DNA from: Morinoia aosen
Taxonomy: Eukaryota > Arthropoda > Malacostraca > Amphipoda > Talitridae
Direction: 5' to 3'
Assembly: GCA_030386875.1 (NCBI GenBank)
Contig: CM059571.1
Coordinates: forward strand, 27,212,355 to 27,276,354
Length of the DNA: 64,000 bases
Below, one piece after another: positions 56,701 through 64,000 of the stretch (its first letter is position 1; every line of letters starts with the position of its first letter). Made by a program: the position numbers and the translations under genes. Under the pieces are notes generated by a model. That model made no database searches. It saw only the letters and a list, made by a program, of their open reading frames with translations, and was not told the origin of the DNA.

Positions 56701-57844
56701 TGTTTACGTTTCAAACACGCTACTTTACATCTCCGAAAATCTTTTACGCCAGCATTAACCGGGAAGAAAATTTCAAAATTCGTTGTGTGGCAAAGCATGC
56801 TTCGCAAGATTAGTGCTCGCCCGTTCCTAGATGCGTGTTGATATTTATCAATGACAAGTTAGCTCCAAATTTACGAACGGTCAACTTTTTAGTTCTACGA
56901 GCGCAATCGCTGACTTTCACTCATTATAGTGTCCACAATACGGGAGGTCAGTGCGGAATCGTAAAGCTCATGTGTTAACGTAAATAAAGCCGAGTCCTCT
57001 ATCGACGTCTCACCGTCTTCTATTTTTGCCTGTAGTAAGCTAACTATAGTTTTTGCGTTTTTCAATATTCTATCCAACAACTGGCAGGGCTATTATGATC
57101 CTGATACTTGTAAATCTATCAACTAACGGTCTCACGTCAAAAAATTTTGCTTAAAACCTATTGTTGTATCACGTTTCAAATATTGCACCTCTATTGGAAA
57201 TTAGTTTTTATATTTTTTCTTTGTTCTGATAGGTAAATCAATAAATTGTTACCATAATTTATGACACCGCGACAGCACCACCTATGGCTGTGGTACGACG
57301 CAGCAGTTAGCACTGATCGATTGCGAGGTTAAGTCTACCTACATACAGTAGGTGGGACGCCGAGTTTTTATTTTAGTGTAGCTACCGTTAATGTTCCCTA
57401 CATGCTTCCTTTCTTTTGTGAACCTTAATTGCTTTTCGATGAGTGAAGTCTCGGTCCCGTTCACCTTTTACCCTGAAGAAATAGAACACGGCTTAATATT
57501 TTGCTCACTCGCGGAAAATAAAAAATTCAAGTCCTCTTTTCTGACCTGCTTTCCAGTTTCTTCATTAACATTTCATGACCAATGTTATTGTGGACTACAA
57601 AAAAATGAAGCTGAATTCCTCGTTGCTGTTACCTTGTCTTCTCCATTTAGAGAAGCTTATCGTATAATTTCGCAGCAGTTAAAAGCTGTCGGGACTCGGT
57701 TATTATCCTTTTTTAACTGCAATTAAAACAACGCTGATATTTCTCGAGGGGCAGTGAGGTGTCGCGCATGCTTGTGCTGCGCCCATCACTCGCGCCTGGT
57801 CTTGGAAGACTTGAATTTAATGTATTCATTCGATTGTAATTCAG
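56701..57844. other. No gene recognised
   Basis: A 111-codon open stretch at 57391-57726 lacks any motif I know; codon use does not stand out from the background. Confidence 0.4.
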
Positions 57845-58095
57845 CACTTGCTGTGTAGTTGCTGTATACCTATGTATTATACATGAGCACTGAGTTTACA
57901 GGTGTTGTACGTGAGCACTGGGTATACAATTGCTGTACTTGAGCACTGGGTTTTCTGCTGTAGTACTTCAGTACCGACAATTTTGTATTTAAATTTTGAC
58001 AATACAGTTGCTGTATGTCAGTACCGACTGCACCGAAACAGTACTTTAGGACTGGCAGTGCAGTTACTTCACTTCAGAACTAAGAGAACTGTAGC
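57845..58095. repeat. Degenerate tandem repeat, unit about 30 bp
   Basis: The motif (T)TGCTGTA(C/T)...GAGCACTGGGT recurs at irregular 27-35 base steps and drifts into GTCAGTACCGACTGC versions. Old, decayed array. Confidence 0.65.
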
Positions 58096-61000
58096 TGTAT
58101 TCATGCTAATTCTTGTTTAGATACTGGGCAAACACTGTTATGTTTTCATTTAATTCAATAAATAAGCTGATGGGACTCCTTCTTCATGGTTCCTTGAATA
58201 ATTTTTCCATGACAAACTTCGTAACACATGTTTCATTTAATTTAAAATTTTACTCTATTTCAAATATATTGGTCATCTTGATTCTACGAGTATGGCTTTA
58301 GACGTATGAATGTTTATGTCAATGGCCTTTCTCAGAAGTTTCGATAATTTTACTTCTTTATTTCACCATTTCTGAACGCTGGAACACATGTTACGTGCAT
58401 TTACAAAGTAATAAGACAGCACCAGAAACGTTACTTAATGAACAAAAGAAGTTAAAAGACTTAGTGTCTGAAAGAGCTTTAGGTGAAATACAGTTTTAGT
58501 GATAAGAGAGCAAAAAATCAAAAAAAGACTCAGAGGCTAAAAAAGATCTAGCAAAAACGAATGAATTGCTTCTGAATTTGAGCAGTTTCAAGCAATATTA
58601 TCAATATTAATAGTATATTTATTAATATTTGTAGATTCTAGTCTTAGATTCACTCCAATGAATGCTTTGAAACACAACTACTAATGGGCTCGAATCCGAC
58701 CAGAAATTTTTAAGGGCTCATTACGTCAACCTAATCCTAATCTGTAAAATTTTATTTAAACTATTGCGCTATTGATAAACACACCTCAGACTGACTGAAC
58801 TATTTTTTTGACATGAGAGAATAGAAAATGCTTCATTTTACAACAGTATGTTATTTGATCCGTGCGAGTATTTCGTGTTAGGATTAATCTCATCAGACTG
58901 TGAGCCCCTGAAACATACCCCCCAAAAAATGTATCAACTTTCATAAATCCTTGGTTCGATTTGATTCAGTGCTGATACAGCGTTTATATATGGTATGAAA
59001 GATATGCGTGATATTTCTGTACTTCTCGATGCGTGGATATACGAGTATGTTAGGCTGCAGTTACATAACCACTTTTGGACTCGTTCAATGTTCTCTGCAG
59101 ACCTTGCTGTTTTTTTTTACTCTGAATATTTTTTTGTTAATATTTAACGCAGTTCGTTTCTGTACTTATTAACACTCTTCAGAATGATATTCTACGTTAG
59201 AGATGCTCGCTAAGGAAAATTTCATTCGCGTTCATCTCGGACATACTCTGAACTTCCTGCTTGTTGAAATATTGTCACAATTAAAACGCAATCCTTCGAA
59301 AATTACTTGATTGAAAAAGACCCATCAATTGAAAAAGGGCGTGAAATAACTAAGATAAATTTAATGAACATACACTTGTTAGAAACAAAACATTCAGCAA
59401 TTAAAATTGTCATTATGAAATATTTACTGAATAGTTTTAGAATAGAATAGAACAGAACAATAATTGTTTGAAAATGGTGCAAATTTCTGCCAACGCACTG
59501 TAGAACTTAAGATTTATTTCGAGTCATCTAGAGAAGAGAGGAGGATTATTTTTCAACAGTCAGCTGTACCTAGACGAAGAATAATATCCCTGCTTCTTTT
59601 TAAATGACCCTCAAATAAAAGCCACTGAGTTCCAGGCTTTAGCTACAATGAAAAGGATTCTGCACTGAGGTTAGATTATGGAGTTGCAAAATAAATTGAA
59701 TTAACTTTGGTTACTTATCAAGTAATCGCGGTTGCCAGTTTGAACATATAAATATATTAAGTAAAATTTAAGGAATTTTTGCATACAAATTGAGGTTTGA
59801 GACTTCTTGTACTTTCCTTTATAAGAATGAATTTCTCTTAATGGAAAGATTTTCGTTTTTTCCAAAAAACATAAGCGAAGCTTAATCGAGTTGAGTCATA
59901 CAAACGGGTGAAACAATCTCTTGCTTTCTTGAATGTAGGCCAAAATATTAACGTCTGGGCTTCAAAATCGCATCCAACCTTGGGACATTGACCTGCTGCT
60001 GGAACAGCAAGATTGGCAGTAGGACTGGGATCCTCGTCCCTCGTGATGGTTGTTCAGCGCAGTTGGCCGATGGGCTTTGTAGAAGTTGGTGTGTGTCGCT
60101 CTGTGCCACGTGCGTCATGACTGGAACTTTGACGGGAGTTTACTTTGTAGAGCAAAGATGGTTTAATTATTAAGTTCAGGCGAGGAGGACTCTTTGTGTT
60201 GTTCATGGACATAATATCCGTTATTGGAAAATGAGAGGGCCTCCATCGGGAAATATATAACTTCCCCTCGTGATTCACTTCGTTAACTTGATCACTGATT
60301 TGATGTCTGCTGTGCGACTGCCGACGAGTAAATTAAACCTAGAACTCCATTGATGGTCAGAAATTTTGCCTGAAATCACGACCTTGATTAGAAATAAAAA
60401 TTTATTCGACTTCAATTTGATTCAATCTTTGATTTATGGTAAGCAAAATTTTAGTGTTTTCACTGAGCTGTCACGTTTGTGGAACTAAGAATTAAAGAGA
60501 CTGTCCATGACTTCTTTTCAGTGTTGATTTAACCGAATTGCTGTTCCAGATTACGCGATTTCTGGTGAATTTTTTCATCAGATGCACTAGACGTCCTAAA
60601 ACTTGAATGGGTCGCCAAGTTAGGAAACATTACCGAGTTAAACCTGTCAGCAACGTTCTAGTGTTATGACTTTTGATTTAAGTATCCACAGGTTTCAGTA
60701 AATAACATAGTATTTGTACTTTCCAATCACTGATATGTTCGATCGCTTGATTCCTTGAGCAATTGGCATATCAACTAAAATTCATTTCAAAAGCTAAATT
60801 TGAATGATGCCTTTCCTGTAAATTTTTCCTTTTCTAACATGACTCGACGACCTCAAAATGATGACACAAAGAGCTCGCCGATTCGTTTCCACTCCAATTA
60901 TTCAAGCTGTGATCGCTCTGACTCGAAAAATGCTCCTCTGAACTTGTCAAACTAACTTGATTAGTTAATGTTCGACTGGAAGTTTTTTTGCATTAAATTG

Positions 61001-64000
61001 AAGGCAAAATCACCCGCACTCAAATTGGGTACGTTCAAGGATCATTTTCACATTCACTGGTGAGTATCGTTAGTTACTACAAGAGGAATAAAGTGAGTAC
61101 GAGTAAAGTCAGTTCCAAATGGGATGACAAGCGCGGTTACATGAAGTATTTTCTACGTGTGAATAATTAACAAGCGATCAACTCCTCAGCCCGAGACGCT
61201 GAGCGTGTACGATCGAAGCCCTCGCTTTACTCACTAAAGATGGAATGCACGTTTATAGTGTACATTATTTCATTTATTTTGTTCCCTATAAATTATAAAA
61301 CAACGTACATCATCAATCGTTCGTGGTAATTCCATGTCCTATTCGTCAGGGTAAATCAATTCACTAAGTGCAGTTATTGGCATCATAGATTTGACTTATA
61401 AGGTTATTATTTCTGCCCTTGCCGCTGACGAAACTCAAATACTTTCATCAATTGGGCTGATCTAAAAAGTCGTGTTGCGCTGCTCTGCGTGCATTTTGCA
61501 TCTAACAATATATTAATAGAGGTTGGTCATTTTTTGTGGATTTGGAACGTATGGACATTGCACTTCATTCTTATATATTCTTCTCAGGCGATCATCTTGC
61601 ATGATCTGGTTATATTGGTTATGATCTGCAGTTTTAATTATGTCGAGCTATCTGACCGGGCGAAACTAGAAGCTAGTGAGCGCATTTGAAGCTGGCGAGT
61701 AATGACATAAACTTGTGAGGCAAAGATAGATCTTTCCAATCCTGGTCGGTTACCGATTGTTGGGTAAATCTATTGACGAAAACCGCCACATCTGCAATCA
61801 TTGTTAAATAAAGATAGCCAAGGGCTTATCTTGTTTCATTAAATTGAATGTAGGAATGTTTCTTGTTCTAGAATATTGGCAGGAATATTGTATTTAAGAA
61901 TTTTGTTCCGCTGCATCGTAAATACGTATAAAACTTTGCGATCAACACATTTGCACACGGGGGTAAAAGACGTAGGATTTGTTTATCATTGGACATCCCA
62001 ATATTGTAGATGATATAACGTGAAAATAAACTTGAGTTTTTGTTCATTGCGCTCAAGTTTGTTTGCTAGCTCTTTGACCACGGCGAAGGTGACTTGTAGC
62101 ATTGAGTTGGGAAACATTGATGGCAGCTCACACCTTCATGGTATTGCATAACGCTGAGGATTCTGAACTCCTCACAGATAGTTGAGAGAAACGGCCTAAG
62201 GGTCCATTCTAAGTAAAAAAAATCAACTCGTGGTCGTCTGTCTTATCGAAAGAGTTCACAGATCGAGTGTATAATAACACGTTTCGTCCATCCAAAGGAT
62301 AAGAATTTTTTCAATTTGTTCTCTGTTAAAATGATTGGAAAGATTGATAAATACTGCGAAAAAAATATTACCAGAGTTCCGTCTCGCGTTCACTAGAGAG
62401 TGATCGTTATTTTTCAAATTTAGCGTCAAGCACGTACTTCGTAGCGCCCCATTTAATAATTCAGGTACATATAGTCGTAGCATCCTTTGCCGTTGACACA
62501 TGAGGTTTATTATGACCCACAAAAAGACTCGCGAAAATGATTGCTCACCAGAATAGTGAATAAGCCACGTCAAGTTACTTGACCTTTCTTGGGTCTTAAG
62601 CCAGGCTTTACGCTGCTCATCAGTGTCACTCGCCAAATGCTATCCAGCCTAATATGAAACAGGCTGAACAACAGCACAAGTTACGGCGCCATGCCTCGCT
62701 CGAGGTTACGCTCAGAGAAAAGTTTTGCCACAATAATTAGTTTGCTTATGAGGACAACGATTTTTCGCTGTTATTACAACGTTACGCGCCGCATTGATTG
62801 CATTTTTATTGTTTCAAGTCAACTCTGTTAATGCAAATACGAGTTAATTGTTCTTTCTCGAGTCACTTTAACTAAAGCAAGCGAGTGGAAATTTATTTTG
62901 CTACCCACAATATGCCCTTTAGTGTTCAACTCAGTTGTTTAATGATTTAATCAACCGAATACTAAATATTATTGACACTACCAAAAAAAGGTTAAGTATC
63001 AGTACCGAAAAAGTTACTGCAAAATGCTTGACCTTCACGAGGGGAAAATCAACCGAGAAATATAGTAAATTTATAGGGTCTTGCGGAATTTAAAATTATT
63101 GACTGATACTAAAAAAGTTTCTGTCCGTTCATTTCTGCCTAGTCCACTACTATTTCTGATGATACTGATTACTTATTTCGAAAATTAGTGGGTCAGTCAA
63201 GAGCCAGGAGCTGTGGGCTGAGAATTTTTCATTTTTTAAATTCATAAATACGAGCTCCCCACTCCCACACACAGCTCGTCGTACACTCGGTGGTAGGCTG
63301 TGGAACGTACTGTAAGTCAGAGAAGTCCAGCCTGGGGCTGCCAGCCTGCCAAGACTCCTCCAGCATCTGGTCGCCTTGCTACTCCTCGTTACTCAGTTGC
63401 TACAACAAATAAAACTTTTTTGTGTAATAAAATTAGATATATTCTGTAGGATTTACCCGCTGAACATTTCTGGAGCGGAGTGCGACTTTCTGCAAACATA
63501 GGCTTCAGTGTCTCGTGTTGACGTACACCTTATTTTGTGTCATTTTTACTTCACTGAATTTTGCAAAAAAGTCTTGGTAGGTGGATTTGATGACTTATAC
63601 TTTTTCTGCTACAAACTGAAAAAAATACTTACCCAAAACCAGTGTATGATCGATGGTTCAGTAGTGCTGAAAAAGTTTTTTCAAAAAGGGTTTATTTTTT
63701 TATTCATCAGACTTATGAAATTGGGCCTCGTATATTCTTATGCTTTTTTGTTTTTTGTCAGGAGAGTAGTTATTTAACCTCTATTAGAAGTTACGTATTT
63801 CCGTAGGTAAAGGATTATCAGCACCCTCGCTGCAAGACTCACTCAACCACAGGTGAGTCAGTGTTAAGACGGAGCGCGCATACTTGAAAAGAACACCAAA
63901 CGTTGGAAAACGAACAAGAATCTAGGCGTAGCTGGGTGACGATTTAGCACCTTCCTTCATCGAGGTTACTAGAATTGAACAATGAAATCAAGCCTCTTTT
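58096..64000. other. No gene or named repeat recognised
   Basis: AT-rich sequence, with one GC-richer patch at about 63250-63390. A 126-codon minus-strand stretch at 62256-62636 starts MASDTDEQRKAWLKTQE but has no family I recognise and is not supported by splice or repeat structure. Confidence 0.45.

Overview
This window is nuclear DNA from a eukaryote. It is AT-rich, split by introns and full of repeats. The one clear host gene and the transposon types (a mariner-like element with a 'TNAQMADM...YGAANGNARRAARIYHERYP'-style N-terminus, Tc1-like elements, CR1/L2/Jockey-type non-LTR elements, hAT and piggyBac-like MITEs) point to an arthropod, most likely an insect with a large genome. I cannot name the species from sequence alone. 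There are no operons, CRISPR arrays or prokaryotic features.

The only intact protein-coding gene I can support is the 3' part of a glycosyltransferase family 49 gene (beta-1,4-glucuronyltransferase 1-like) on the + strand. It has five exons (26065-26214, 31334-31538, 32816-33015, 34035-34196, 35391-35588) that join in frame into 304 residues ending at a stop codon, with a poly(A) signal at 35634. The first exon(s), which should carry the signal anchor and about 100 residues, were not found here. About 1 kb past the gene lies a nearly identical 294-bp copy of half of exon 3 plus part of intron 3.

The left two thirds (1-41.6 kb) hold at least 22 copies of one SINE-like retroposon of about 360 bp. 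It starts CCCCTCAGGGGGATACAAC and ends in (TAATC)n-like tails. Several copies have 12-14 bp target-site duplications, and one is 5'-truncated with an intact duplication. Every copy I found lies in the same (+) orientation, and none occurs in the last 22 kb. One copy sits inside another, one split a mariner transposase beside its third catalytic Asp, one split a 44-bp tandem array, and one has grown a 1.57-kb minisatellite of 19-bp units from its own interior. A second, unrelated 19-bp minisatellite ends exactly where another copy starts.

The right third (46-57 kb) holds decayed transposons: a Tc1-like element, the 3' end of a second Tc1-like element, a tRNA-derived SINE remnant, a 5'-truncated non-LTR reverse transcriptase and a more decayed relative. 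It also has a 26-bp tandem array and a 40-bp GC-rich tandem whose units each carry a consensus splice donor. From 57 to 64 kb I recognise only a degenerate tandem repeat.

The long uninterrupted reading frames over the two 19-bp arrays are artefacts of repeat units without stop codons, not genes. I found no convincing new biological system. The most unusual signals are the one-sided orientation and abrupt end of the SINE family, the SINE-born minisatellite and the orphan exon duplication.
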